NCBI RefSeq assembly: GCF_050942425.1
Contig: NZ_CP192063.1
Location: 7,998,001-8,062,000, forward strand
DNA from: Actinoallomurus sp050942425
GTDB lineage: Bacteria; Actinomycetota; Actinomycetes; Streptosporangiales; Streptosporangiaceae
Reading direction: 5' to 3'
DNA: 64,000 bases
Below the pieces are notes generated by a model, which had not been told where the DNA came from, did no database searches, and saw only the letters and a program-made list of their open reading frames with translations. Made by a program: the position numbers and the translations under genes. This document shows positions 15,455 to 23,719 of the stretch, in pieces. The first letter of the stretch is position 1. Every line of letters starts with the position of its first letter.

Positions 15455-16888
15455 ATGCGTGAACACGATCGGCTCTACATCGGCGGCGAGTGGGTCGCGC
15501 CCGCCGGCACCGGCACCATCGACGTCGTCTCCCCCCACACCGAAGAGGTGATCGGCCGGGTCCCGGACGCGACCCCGGCGGACGTGGACCGCGCCGTCGC
15601 GGCGGCGCGGGAGGCGTTCGACCACGGCCCCTGGCCGCGCATGGCGCCGGCCGAGCGCGCCGCCGTCGTCGCGCACCTGACCGAGCTGTACGCCGAGCGC
15701 CTCGGCGACCTCTCCGAGCTGATCACCGCCGAGATGGGCTCCCCCATCACGTTCTCCCAGCTCGGCCAGACCGGGCAGGCCCACGCCGTCTACGGCTTCT
15801 TCGCCGAGTTCGGCAAGGGCTTCGCCTGGGAGGAGGAGCGGGCGGGCATGATGGGGCCGGTCACGGTCCGCCGCGAGCCGGTCGGGGTGGTCGCCGCGAT
15901 CGTGCCGTGGAACGTCCCGCAGTTCATCATCGCGCTCAAACTCGCTCCCGCGCTGATCGCCGGCTGCACCATCGTGATCAAGCCGGCGCCCGAGACGCCG
16001 CTGGACGGGTACGTCCTCGGCGAGCTGCTGAACGAGGCGGGCGTGCCCAAGGGCGTGGTCAGCATCGTCGCCGCCGGGCGGGAGACCGGAGAGCACCTCG
16101 TCCGCCACCCCGGCGTCGACAAGGTCGCCTTCACCGGGTCGACGGCGGCCGGGCGCCGAATCGGCGCGATCTGCGGCGAACAGCTGAAGCGCTGCACGCT
16201 CGAGCTCGGCGGCAAGTCGGCGGCGATCATCCTCGACGACGCCGACCTCGCCGGGACGATGGGCTGGCTCAAGATGGCGTCGCTGATGAACAACGGTCAG
16301 GCGTGCGTCGCCCAGACCCGCATCCTCGCGTCCCGCACCCGCTACGACGAGGTCGTCGACGCGCTCGCCGAGACCGTACGCGGAATGAAGGTGGGCGACC
16401 CGGCCGACCCGGCGACCGAGATCGGCCCGCTCGTCGCCAAGCGCCAGCAGGAACGCGTCGAGGGCTACATCCGGACCGGCCAGGAGGAGGGCGCCAAGGT
16501 CGCGCTCGGCGGTTCCGGGCGGCCGTACGACCGCGGCTGGTACGTCACGCCCACCGTCTTCGCGGGCGTCACCAACGACATGCGGATCGCTCGCGAGGAG
16601 ATCTTCGGGCCCGTCCTGACGGTCATCCCGTACGAGGACGAGGCGGACGCGGTACGGATCGCCAACGACAGCGAGTACGGCCTGGCGGGCACGGTCTGGA
16701 CGGCCGACAACGACCGCGGGCTGGAGATCGCCCGGCAGGTCCGCACCGGCACGTACGGGGTCAACATGTACATGATCGAGGCGTCGTCCCCGTTCGGCGG
16801 CTACAAGGGCAGCGGCGTCGGCCGCGAGCTCGGCCCCGAGGGCCTCGCCGCCTACCTGGAGTACAAGTCCATCGCCCGCATGGGTTGA
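15455..16888 (+). CDS. NAD(P)-dependent aldehyde dehydrogenase
   Basis: A 477-residue class 3/betaine-aldehyde-type dehydrogenase. Visible are the cofactor stretch VPWNVPQFIIALKLAPALIAGCTIVIKPAPETPL, the glycine motif FTGSTAAGRRIG, the general base Glu in LELGGKSA and the nucleophile Cys in NNGQACVAQTR, with EEIFGPVLTVIPY and SPFGGYKGSGVGRELG near the end. GGAGG at 15444-15448 fixes the ATG; an earlier in-frame GTG at 15362 lacks such support. It follows the permease by 117 bp and ends at a strong terminator. The substrate cannot be told. Confidence 0.95.
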   Translation: MREHDRLYIGGEWVAPAGTGTIDVVSPHTEEVIGRVPDATPADVDRAVAAAREAFDHGPWPRMAPAERAAVVAHLTELYAERLGDLSELITAEMGSPITFSQLGQTGQAHAVYGFFAEFGKGFAWEEERAGMMGPVTVRREPVGVVAAIVPWNVPQFIIALKLAPALIAGCTIVIKPAPETPLDGYVLGELLNEAGVPKGVVSIVAAGRETGEHLVRHPGVDKVAFTGSTAAGRRIGAICGEQLKRCTLELGGKSAAIILDDADLAGTMGWLKMASLMNNGQACVAQTRILASRTRYDEVVDALAETVRGMKVGDPADPATEIGPLVAKRQQERVEGYIRTGQEEGAKVALGGSGRPYDRGWYVTPTVFAGVTNDMRIAREEIFGPVLTVIPYEDEADAVRIANDSEYGLAGTVWTADNDRGLEIARQVRTGTYGVNMYMIEASSPFGGYKGSGVGRELGPEGLAAYLEYKSIARMG

Positions 16889-16900
16889 CCGGCCGACGGC

Positions 16901-16937
16901 CGCGGTCCTTGCCCGGAACACCCGGGCAAGGACCGCG
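16901..16937. terminator. bidirectional terminator hairpin
   Basis: A perfect 16-bp stem (CGCGGTCCTTGCCCGG and its complement) with a 5-nt loop, lying between the stops of the plus-strand aldehyde dehydrogenase and the minus-strand lipoprotein hydrolase. Confidence 0.9.
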
Positions 16938-16964
16938 CTCACCGGTCGCGGCCGGGGCTCACGT

Positions 16965-18059
16965 TCAGCCGAACGTGCCGCGGAGGAACGTCGTCAGCCG
17001 CGGGGCGACCTGCGGCGCGAAGGGCCGGTTGGGGTCCGGATAGTCGGTGGCGGGGTTCGGCGTGCCGGTCACGACCTTGAACACGTGGTCGGCGTCGGGG
17101 ATCTCGGCCCGCTCCGCCCTATGGTCGCCGGCGAGACCGTTCATGAGGCGGCGGACCTCGGAGGCGTCGACCTGGACGTCCTTCGTCCCCCGCAGCACGA
17201 GGACCGGGAGGCCAGGTGCCAGGCGGCGTGCCAGGACGAATGGATCCTGCCGGTCGGCCTGGGCCAGGAAGGCCACGTTCACCGGGGTGAACAGCGACGC
17301 CACCGCCGGATCCGCGAAATGGGCGGGCGGCTTTCCGGTGGTCCTGATGGTACCGACCACGGTCCGCAGATCACGGATGTAGGCCGCCGCGGTCGCGGCC
17401 GGCAACCGCCCCGCCGACTGTGCCGCGCGGTACTGCTCGGTGAGCTGCCGCGACAGCACGTCAAGGTAGCGATGGCCGGGCGACGCGGCGAGGATGAGTC
17501 CCCGAGGCGCCTCCGGCGTGCCTCTGAGCCGGTCGGCGAGCCAGAGGGCGAAGAGCGCCCCCTCGCTGTGGCCCACCACGATGAGGCGACGCGGGTCCAC
17601 CTCCCGTCGGTGGGCGAGGGTCCGGTAGGCGTCCAGCGCCTCCTGCGCGTAGAGGTCGAAGTCGATGCCCTTCCCTCCTGTGTGGGAACCGAGCCCGGCG
17701 GCCCCGGATCCGATCTTGTCGTAACGGAGCGATGCGACGCCCGCGCCCTCGAGCGCCTCTGCGAAGTTGCGGTTCGTGTCCAGGTGACGGTACTGAGGGT
17801 CGTTGCCGTCGCGGTCCGTCGGACCGCTACCGGAGATGATCAATGCACCGGGGACCGGCCCGCCCGCGCCGGCGGGCGACAGGAGCGTCGCGGGCAGCGT
17901 GTCGGGCCCGCTGCGGAACATGAGGTCACGTGTGCCGGTCTCAGTGGCATGGGCCGCGGCATCTACGGCTCGGTGTGCGGCGCTCTGGCCGCCGCACGAG
18001 GAACAGGCCAGGACTGCGGTGAACACGACGGCGCCCAGACGGGTGGCGGTCGACGGCAT
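16965..18059 (-). CDS. alpha/beta-hydrolase lipoprotein
   Basis: A 364-residue predicted lipoprotein. The ATG follows AAGGAGA; the signal peptide AVVFTAVLACSSCGG carries a lipobox ending in Cys-19 or nearby, so the enzyme should be anchored outside the membrane. The catalytic fold shows ALIISGSGPTDRDGND near the oxyanion region, nucleophile motif VVGHSEGALFALW, the acid in LRGTKDVQVDA and the His in DADHVFKVV, as in dienelactone-hydrolase/serine-aminopeptidase-like secreted hydrolases. It is the third gene after the GntR regulator and the DUF1648 protein. Natural substrate unknown. Confidence 0.9.
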   Translation of the reverse strand: MPSTATRLGAVVFTAVLACSSCGGQSAAHRAVDAAAHATETGTRDLMFRSGPDTLPATLLSPAGAGGPVPGALIISGSGPTDRDGNDPQYRHLDTNRNFAEALEGAGVASLRYDKIGSGAAGLGSHTGGKGIDFDLYAQEALDAYRTLAHRREVDPRRLIVVGHSEGALFALWLADRLRGTPEAPRGLILAASPGHRYLDVLSRQLTEQYRAAQSAGRLPAATAAAYIRDLRTVVGTIRTTGKPPAHFADPAVASLFTPVNVAFLAQADRQDPFVLARRLAPGLPVLVLRGTKDVQVDASEVRRLMNGLAGDHRAERAEIPDADHVFKVVTGTPNPATDYPDPNRPFAPQVAPRLTTFLRGTFG

Positions 18060-18091
18060 GGAGGTCTCCTTCGATGAGCGGGTCAAGCGGG

Positions 18092-19192
18092 TCAATGGGT
18101 GGATGCGCCGAGGACCGGAGCGATGACGGCGACCGCGACCGTGGCTGCGAGGAGCATCCAGGCGCTGGGCCGGGCCATGTTCAACGTCCACCCGATCCCG
18201 AAGCGCTTCGGCACGAACAGCGCCGGATCGTCGCGGTTGTAGTAAACGAGTCCCCACCGGTAAAAGCGGTCGTCGTCCTGGTTGACCGGCGCGGGACGAC
18301 GGCCCCGACCTGCGTACTCGTTCCGGGCGGAGCCGAGACGAAGACGGCTGCCGCCCTGTCCCGTACGGAGGACGACGATCAGTAGCACCGCCACGCCGAG
18401 CGCCGTCGTCACCGGAACCGCCGCCGCGGCGACCGGTCCGGTCCCGATCAGGTCCCAGATCTGCAGGGCGGCGAAGAGGAAGGTCAGGTCGAGACAGGCG
18501 GCCAGGGCCAGCAGCGCGCGGGCCATCGCGGAGACGAACCCGCGGTGGCGGGCGGCCGCCTGCGGGTCCTCGGCGTCGAGGCGGGCACGGCTCCGCAGCA
18601 CCACCCACGCCAAGGTCACCATGAGCGCGGTCGTCAGGACCTCGATGATCACAGGACCGAACACCGTGCCGATCGACTTGTCGGCGAAGCGCTCCGCGTG
18701 CCCCGACGGCGTCAGGTGCCTCGGCAGCCGCTGCGGCATCCGCGGATACTCGACGATCCCGATCACTATCGTGGCGGCGGTGAGCAGGAGTGAGGGGACG
18801 GCCCAGCGCCACGGGTAGCGTTCGGGGTCGGTCCGCAGCGACGTGTCGACGACGGTGACCTGCCGTCGGCCGGCGAACCAGCCTTCAGAGGTCTTGGTCT
18901 CCCTGATCGCGCGGTGTGCCGCCAGATAGAGGATCACTCCCGCCGCGAGGAGCGCGCCGACGGCGATCGGCCCGGCCGCCGGGCTGCGCAGCAGGACGAC
19001 GGCCACCGCCGCGGCGGCGGTGGCGCCCGCCGTACCGACCCGGTAGCGGCGCCGCCAGGCGTCGATGACCGGCGCGTGCGCGTGGTCGAGCGGCACGCGG
19101 ACCCCGAAGGGCAGGGTGGGCGGGACGAGCGACGGGATCAGCCAGTGCGCGACCCCGATGAGGAGGACGGGAAAGAGCGTGACGCCGGTCAT
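18092..19192 (-). CDS. DUF1648/DUF5808 multi-pass membrane protein
   Basis: A 366-residue integral membrane protein with about eight helices (LFPVLLIGVAHWLIPSL, AVAVVLLRSPAAGPIAVGALLAAGVILYLAA, SLLLTAATIVIGIVEYP, and later pairs). RLPRHLTPSGHAERFADKS matches the DUF1648 signature, and a near-C-terminal WGLVYYNRDDPALFVPKRFG segment matches DUF5808. Such proteins commonly sit beside YtrA-type GntR regulators in actinobacteria and Firmicutes, as here (2-bp gap). The role is undefined; an envelope or antibiotic stress function is inferred from the regulator type. Confidence 0.88.
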   Translation of the reverse strand: MTGVTLFPVLLIGVAHWLIPSLVPPTLPFGVRVPLDHAHAPVIDAWRRRYRVGTAGATAAAAVAVVLLRSPAAGPIAVGALLAAGVILYLAAHRAIRETKTSEGWFAGRRQVTVVDTSLRTDPERYPWRWAVPSLLLTAATIVIGIVEYPRMPQRLPRHLTPSGHAERFADKSIGTVFGPVIIEVLTTALMVTLAWVVLRSRARLDAEDPQAAARHRGFVSAMARALLALAACLDLTFLFAALQIWDLIGTGPVAAAAVPVTTALGVAVLLIVVLRTGQGGSRLRLGSARNEYAGRGRRPAPVNQDDDRFYRWGLVYYNRDDPALFVPKRFGIGWTLNMARPSAWMLLAATVAVAVIAPVLGASTH

Positions 19193-19194
19193 CG

Positions 19195-19608
19195 CTACCT
19201 TTCAGTGGTCGGCCGGACGGACGATCCGGCGGGGAATCCGTCGAGAATCCGCTGCACGCGGTGTGTGACGTCGCTCGGGTCGAGCCCCTTGGCGACCGCC
19301 TCGGCGAGGAGGGTGCGGGCCCGCTCCTCCCATTCGTCCGCCACGCCGGCCGGGGGCGGGCCGGTGAAGGCGTCGCGGATGACGACCGCACCGGTGCGCC
19401 GGGCGAGGCGGATCAGCCCCTCGCGGCGCAGCAGGTCGTACGCCTTGTTGACGGTGTGCATGTTGATGCCCAGGTCCGCCGCGAGCTGCCGCGTCGCGGG
19501 CAGTGAGTCCCCGACGTGGAGGCGCCCGTCCGCGATCGCCTCCACGATGCGGTCGCGTAGCTGCTGGTAGAGCGGCACATCGCCGTCCACCTCGAGCGTC
19601 AAGATCAC
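19195..19608 (-). CDS. GntR-family regulator, YtrA subfamily
   Basis: A 137-residue regulator with an N-terminal GntR winged helix (PLYQQLRDRIVEAIADGRLHVGDSLPATRQLAADLGINMHTVNKAYDLLRREGLIRL) and only a short helical C-terminal tail, which defines the YtrA group. It starts at GTG after GGAGA. A perfect 13-bp-arm inverted repeat lies 18 bp upstream, and the gene leads a three-gene operon, so autorepression is very likely. YtrA-type regulators often respond to cell-wall-active compounds. Confidence 0.93.
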   Translation of the reverse strand: MILTLEVDGDVPLYQQLRDRIVEAIADGRLHVGDSLPATRQLAADLGINMHTVNKAYDLLRREGLIRLARRTGAVVIRDAFTGPPPAGVADEWEERARTLLAEAVAKGLDPSDVTHRVQRILDGFPAGSSVRPTTER

Positions 19609-19626
19609 CGTGTCTCCACCCCCAGA

Positions 19627-19657
19627 CTCTTTGTTATAGAAAAACTATAACAAAGAG
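19627..19657. promoter_or_regulatory. YtrA-type operator, perfect inverted repeat
   Basis: Arms CTCTTTGTTATAG and its exact complement surround five A residues. The site is strikingly AT-rich in this GC-rich DNA and carries TATA-like -10 text in both arms. It lies immediately upstream of the gntR gene and would block its promoter when bound. Confidence 0.85.
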
Positions 19658-19729
19658 CCGACGGAGCCGGCCACCGTTCCGATCGTGAGCCCGGCCCGCG
19701 GCCCTCAGGGACCCGCGCGCCCGGTCCGG

Positions 19730-20308
19730 CTACAGCACGTGCGGGCCCATCGGCCGGGCCGCGAACCGCGTGCGGTAACGGTTCCGTCGCACGGCGACGA
19801 CGATGACCGTGGCCACCCCGCCGAAGATGCCGACCATGAAGAACCCGATCGCCGACAGGATCCCGATGACGAACCGGGACGGCCGCGGGGCCTGGCCGAC
19901 CGCGTACAGCCCGCCGACCCCGTCGCACGTCACCCGGTACTCACCGGCGGTCGGGACGTGGACGAGCCTCACCACCCGCCAGCTCTCGCCGTTGCTCGAC
20001 GTCGTGAACCGGTAATCCGGACTGGTGACGGACACGGCCTGGCCCGAGGCGGAGGCCACCCGGCAGTTCACCCCGCCGTACGACTCTTCGGGCACGTAGA
20101 TGGCGGCGTCCGGCTTCAGGGACACGGTGACGGTCTCACCGGCACCGAACCTCTTGTCGCGGGATCCCGCGCCGGTGGTGATGCCGAACACCAGCATCAC
20201 CGCGCCGAGCGCGACGCCGAGGACGATGCAGAGCGCCGCGACGACGAACCACACCCGCCGTGGCCGCACCTCGGCCGGATCGATGGCATTCGGGGTCCCG
20301 GGGTACAT
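19730..20308 (-). CDS. two-TM membrane protein with extracytoplasmic beta domain
   Basis: A 192-residue protein (MYPGTPNAIDPAEVRPRRVW…). Two membrane segments, VWFVVAALCIVLGVALGAVMLVFGI and FVIGILSAIGFFMVGIFGGVATVIVVAV, flank an outside domain with two Cys (VNCRVAS, VTCDGVGG) likely forming a disulfide. GGAG eight bases upstream supports this ATG; another in-frame ATG lies 33 bp earlier. Similar small proteins are frequent in actinomycetes but have no known function. Confidence 0.8.
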   Translation of the reverse strand: MYPGTPNAIDPAEVRPRRVWFVVAALCIVLGVALGAVMLVFGITTGAGSRDKRFGAGETVTVSLKPDAAIYVPEESYGGVNCRVASASGQAVSVTSPDYRFTTSSNGESWRVVRLVHVPTAGEYRVTCDGVGGLYAVGQAPRPSRFVIGILSAIGFFMVGIFGGVATVIVVAVRRNRYRTRFAARPMGPHVL

Positions 20309-20383
20309 GGGCTCGCTCCGATCGAGTCGACGGACCGCCATTACACCTGACGGTGGCGGAACATCACAGGTTCCGGAAAACCG

Positions 20384-21028
20384 TCACCGAAGGGCGCGAA
20401 GGCACAGGACGACGATCGCCTCCACGCACTCCCCCGGCGTACGCCCGGCGGGTGGGTCCAGCACCGCTCCGTGCACCTGCGCGTCGATGGCCTGCACGAG
20501 CAGCAACGCGGTCAGGGCCTCGTCCGGTCCGCCCACGCCCAGCCGGCGCAGGTGGACCTCCACCTCCGCGGCGAGCGTGAGCTGCAGTTCGCGGAGCCGG
20601 CGGGCGGCCTCCGGCGGCCGGGGCGCCTGGTCGTACAGCAGCCGGTGCGTGTGCGGGTCGATCTCGTGCAGGTCGGCGAGCGCGCCGACCATCGTGCGCA
20701 CCGTCTCCTCCAGCGGCGGAGCGGTCTCCCGGAGGCGGGCGAACACGGTCAGCAGGTGGTCGGCGAGCTGGTGGACGTGCCGCTCGCCGAGGGCGTACAG
20801 GAGGGCGTCCTTGTTCGGGAAGTACTGGTACAGCGAGCCGATGGACACGCCGGCCCGCTCGGCGATCTTGTTCGTGGTCGCCCCGGAGTAGCCGAGGCGC
20901 TCGAAAACCTGAGCAGCGGCGTCGAGGATCGCCGTGTAGGTCTCCTGGGACCGCAGCTGGCGCGGTCTTTTCCGTGGCGTCTGGATGAGGGGTCCAATGC
21001 GAGTTGTCAGATACTGAGGATTGCTCAC
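20384..21028 (-). CDS. TetR-family regulator
   Basis: A 214-residue TetR protein; HTH in TAILDAAAQVFERLGYSGATTNKIAERAGVSIGSLYQYFPNKDALLYALGE. The C-terminal part resembles the AcrR-type ligand domain. It is divergent from the alpha/beta hydrolase gene with only about 11 bp between start codons, so both promoters must overlap and the true start may lie downstream of the ATG given here. It probably represses the hydrolase gene and itself. Confidence 0.88.
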   Translation of the reverse strand: MSNPQYLTTRIGPLIQTPRKRPRQLRSQETYTAILDAAAQVFERLGYSGATTNKIAERAGVSIGSLYQYFPNKDALLYALGERHVHQLADHLLTVFARLRETAPPLEETVRTMVGALADLHEIDPHTHRLLYDQAPRPPEAARRLRELQLTLAAEVEVHLRRLGVGGPDEALTALLLVQAIDAQVHGAVLDPPAGRTPGECVEAIVVLCLRALR

Positions 21029-21039
21029 ATTCTAGAGGC

Positions 21040-22149
21040 ATGTTCACCTTTCCCGCCGACCCTCAGGCGACCTTCGACGAGCGCGCCCCGCAGTTCGCCG
21101 CGTGGGGCATCCCCCGCGACCTGATTGCGCGGGCACGCGCCGACATCCACGACATGTGGGGCACCGGGCCCGGCGGCTGGGTGCCCGTGTGGGCCTCCCA
21201 CGCCGAGCGCGCCGAACGCGACGGCGCGTGGCTGCGCGCCGCGCTGCTCTGGGGCGCCGCGCGGTTCCCCACGCTCGCCACCGAGGAGCGGCAGGCGGCG
21301 CTGGAGCGCCAGATCGCGGCGTACCGCCGGGTGCGGTTCCCGGTCCGGTTCGAGCGGCGGGCCCTCGAGGTCCCGTACGGTGACGGCACCACCCCGGTGC
21401 CCGTCCACCTCTTCGAACGCAACCACGGCAGGCGGCGCGGCGTTCTGGTGCTGTCCGGCGGCGTCGACACGTGGAAGGTCGAACTGCACCGGCTGGCCGT
21501 CACGACCGCCCGCGCGACGGGACTGCTCGTCGCCGCGCTCGACATTCCCGGCACCGGAGAGTCCCGCCTCCCCCTCGACCGGGACGGCGACCGCGTCCTC
21601 GCCGGGGTGATCGCGGCGCTCCGCGAGACGTACGCGGTGCCGGTCGGCTACCTCGGCCTGAGCTTCGGCGGGCACTGGGCCGCCAAGCTGGCCATGCTCG
21701 GCGACGTCGACGCCGCGGTCGACATCGGCGGCCCGACCGGACTCGCCGACGATCCCGTCGACGTTCTGAACCTCCCGTACGGCATGGCGGGCATCGTCGG
21801 GAACGCCATGGGCCTCGACGCGCCGCCCGCCCCGGACGAGGTGCCGAAGCTGTTGGAGCGCTTCTCCCTGCGCCACCTCGCCGAGCGGCCCGGCACCACC
21901 CCGCTGCTCGCCGTCAACGGCGCCCACGACCAGTACATCCCGCGCGGCGACACCACCGGCCTCGCCCGCCGGCCCCGTACGACGGTGTGGATCGTCCGCG
22001 ACGCCACGCACTGCGCGCCCGAGCGCCTCCGGCCGCTGGTCGTCGGCGCCTGGGGCTGGCTGCTCGCCCGGCTGGCGCCGGAACGCCCGGCCGTACGGCT
22101 CGCCGAGCCCCTCCTCACGGCCCCGGTGCGCCGGCTGCTGGCGGCCTAG
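21040..22149 (+). CDS. alpha/beta hydrolase (FrsA/esterase-like)
   Basis: A 369-residue hydrolase. An N-terminal helical cap (residues 1-100) precedes VLVLSGGVDTWKVELHRLA (oxyanion region), IPGTGESRLP, the nucleophile elbow VGYLGLSFGGHWAAKLA, AVNGAHDQYIP with the catalytic Asp and RDATHCAPER with the His. This layout matches FrsA/DUF1100-type esterases. I start at MFTFPADP, because the longer in-frame ATG at 21004 lies inside the divergent tetR gene. Soluble, with no signal peptide. Substrate unknown; induction through the paired TetR is expected. Confidence 0.88.
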   Translation: MFTFPADPQATFDERAPQFAAWGIPRDLIARARADIHDMWGTGPGGWVPVWASHAERAERDGAWLRAALLWGAARFPTLATEERQAALERQIAAYRRVRFPVRFERRALEVPYGDGTTPVPVHLFERNHGRRRGVLVLSGGVDTWKVELHRLAVTTARATGLLVAALDIPGTGESRLPLDRDGDRVLAGVIAALRETYAVPVGYLGLSFGGHWAAKLAMLGDVDAAVDIGGPTGLADDPVDVLNLPYGMAGIVGNAMGLDAPPAPDEVPKLLERFSLRHLAERPGTTPLLAVNGAHDQYIPRGDTTGLARRPRTTVWIVRDATHCAPERLRPLVVGAWGWLLARLAPERPAVRLAEPLLTAPVRRLLAA

Positions 22150-22203
22150 ACCTCGTGCGCGTGCCGAGCACGCCGGTCGGTCATCGCGACGAGATCAAGG
22201 CCG

Positions 22204-22223
22204 CCACCCGGCGCGCCGGGTGG
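22204..22223. terminator. bidirectional hairpin between converging genes
   Basis: A perfect palindrome CCACCCGGC-GC-GCCGGGTGG sits between the hydrolase stop (22149) and the stop of the minus-strand NAD(P)-binding gene (22235). Confidence 0.7.
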
Positions 22224-22234
22224 GTGCGCGCGCC

Positions 22235-22939
22235 TCACGCTCCGCTGCCGCCGATGTGGAGCGCCTCCTTCAAGAACACGCGGTAGAGGCTCGGGGTCCC
22301 CTCGGTGGTGATGACCTCGACGACGGAGCGGACGTTGCGATCGTCGACGGCCTCGCGGATGAGCGCGTCCGCCAGGTCACGACGCGAGGTGAACCGGCCG
22401 ACCATCTGCGGCGGGCCGACGGTGTAGCCGCTGGTCGCGGGGCCGTCGAACAGTCCCGACGGGCGGACGATGGTCCAGTCGAGGTCCGCACGGACCACGA
22501 CCCCCTCCATTCGGCCGGCGTCCTCGTACAGCGGACGCCCCATCTTGAGGAGCATTGGAAAGAACACCCTGCGATAGATGAGGGTCTCGCCGGGCGGGGG
22601 TTTCATCGGCACGCCGGTGGAGGTCACACAGACCAGGCGCCGGAGGCCGTGCGCGGTCATGGCTTCGATGATGTTCTTGATGGACACGGAGAACGTGGTG
22701 GTGGCCTCGGAGCCGTAGTGGACGCCGAGCGTCGAGATCACCGCGTCGTGCCCGGCCACCGCGCGGTCCACCGCCTCGGGGTCCAGGGCGTCCGCCTTGA
22801 CGACGTCCAGCGCGGCCTCGCGCAGGGGAAACGCCTCCGGGTGCCGGGTGACCGCGGTGACGGTGTGGCCCTCGGCGAGCGCTTGGGCCGTGGCGAGTCG
22901 GCCGGTCGGGCCGTTGGCCCCGAAGATCACGAGCTTCAC
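22235..22939 (-). CDS. NAD(P)-binding atypical SDR (NmrA/NAD-dependent epimerase-like)
   Basis: A 234-residue Rossmann protein with GANGPTGRLATAQAL at the N-terminus, TRHP after beta-2, VISTLGVHYG and WTIVRPSGLFDGP. It lacks a clear YxxxK pair (only LIYRRVFF), as in atypical SDRs of the NmrA/flavin-reductase group, which bind NAD(P)H and may sense redox or reduce flavin-like substrates. It is divergent from the TetR gene at 23029, with an AT-rich inverted repeat between them. Confidence 0.88.
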   Translation of the reverse strand: MKLVIFGANGPTGRLATAQALAEGHTVTAVTRHPEAFPLREAALDVVKADALDPEAVDRAVAGHDAVISTLGVHYGSEATTTFSVSIKNIIEAMTAHGLRRLVCVTSTGVPMKPPPGETLIYRRVFFPMLLKMGRPLYEDAGRMEGVVVRADLDWTIVRPSGLFDGPATSGYTVGPPQMVGRFTSRRDLADALIREAVDDRNVRSVVEVITTEGTPSLYRVFLKEALHIGGSGA

Positions 22940-22984
22940 GTGCTTGTCTCCCCTGCCTTGGGTGTACGACGTCCTTTGACGCAG

Positions 22985-23001
22985 CTTATATTAATTATAA
23001 G
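22985..23001. promoter_or_regulatory. AT-rich inverted repeat, candidate TetR operator
   Basis: CTTATA-TTAAT-TATAAG lies between the divergent SDR and TetR genes. The lone AT-rich patch doubles as likely -10 text for one of the promoters. Confidence 0.6.
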
Positions 23002-23028
23002 TAGCGTTAAGTGGATAGGGTGCACAGC

Positions 23029-23670
23029 ATGGGAGTAGAGGCGGGGGGCCGGCGTCGTTACGACTCGCTGCGCCGTACGACGCAGGCGTTGGAGACGCGA
23101 GCCGAGATCGCCCGCGCCGCACGGCGGCTCTTCGTCGATCAGGGCTGGGCCGCGACGACCGTACGCGACGTGGCGCGCGAGGCCGGGGTCTCCGTGCCGA
23201 CGGTCTACTCGGTGTACGGCAACAAGGCGGGACTGACCCGGGCCCTCGCGGACGCCGCCGACCTGTCGGCGGACCCGTCCCGGCAACTGACGGAGCTGGA
23301 GGCGGACGAGACGAGTCCCGGACGGCAGCTGGCGGCGATGGCGGCCTTCGACCGGCGGCTGTACGAGCGCGCGGGAGACGTCATCGCGCTGCTGCGCGAG
23401 GCCGGCCGTACCGAACCGGAGCTGGCGACGGTCTACCGCGACGGCCGCGGGCGGGCCGACGAGACCCGCAGGGCGGTGTTCTCCTCCTGGCCGGAGGGCA
23501 CCCTGCGCGACGGCCTGGACGTGCCGGCGGCGGTCGACATCTACGCGGGTCTGTGCAGCATCGACGTCTACACCACCCTCACCGTCGAACGAGGCTGGTC
23601 GCCCGACCGCGTCGAGCGGTGGTGGAGCGAGGCGCTGGTCCGGGAGCTACTCAACGGCCCGGGTCGGTGA
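23029..23670 (+). CDS. TetR-family regulator
   Basis: A 213-residue TetR protein with HTH RAEIARAARRLFVDQGWAATTVRDVAREAGVSVPTVYSVYGNKAGLTRALAD near residues 24-75. GTG at 23011 is an in-frame alternative start. It is divergent from the atypical SDR gene, and followed by the Gfo/Idh gene after 49 bp. The ligand domain shows SIDVYTTLTVERGWSPDRVERWW. Likely controls the divergent SDR gene. Confidence 0.92.
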   Translation: MGVEAGGRRRYDSLRRTTQALETRAEIARAARRLFVDQGWAATTVRDVAREAGVSVPTVYSVYGNKAGLTRALADAADLSADPSRQLTELEADETSPGRQLAAMAAFDRRLYERAGDVIALLREAGRTEPELATVYRDGRGRADETRRAVFSSWPEGTLRDGLDVPAAVDIYAGLCSIDVYTTLTVERGWSPDRVERWWSEALVRELLNGPGR

Positions 23671-23719
23671 CGTTTCGCGGGATTCTCGTCTCGGCCCGCC
23701 GACCCGTACGATCCCGGTC

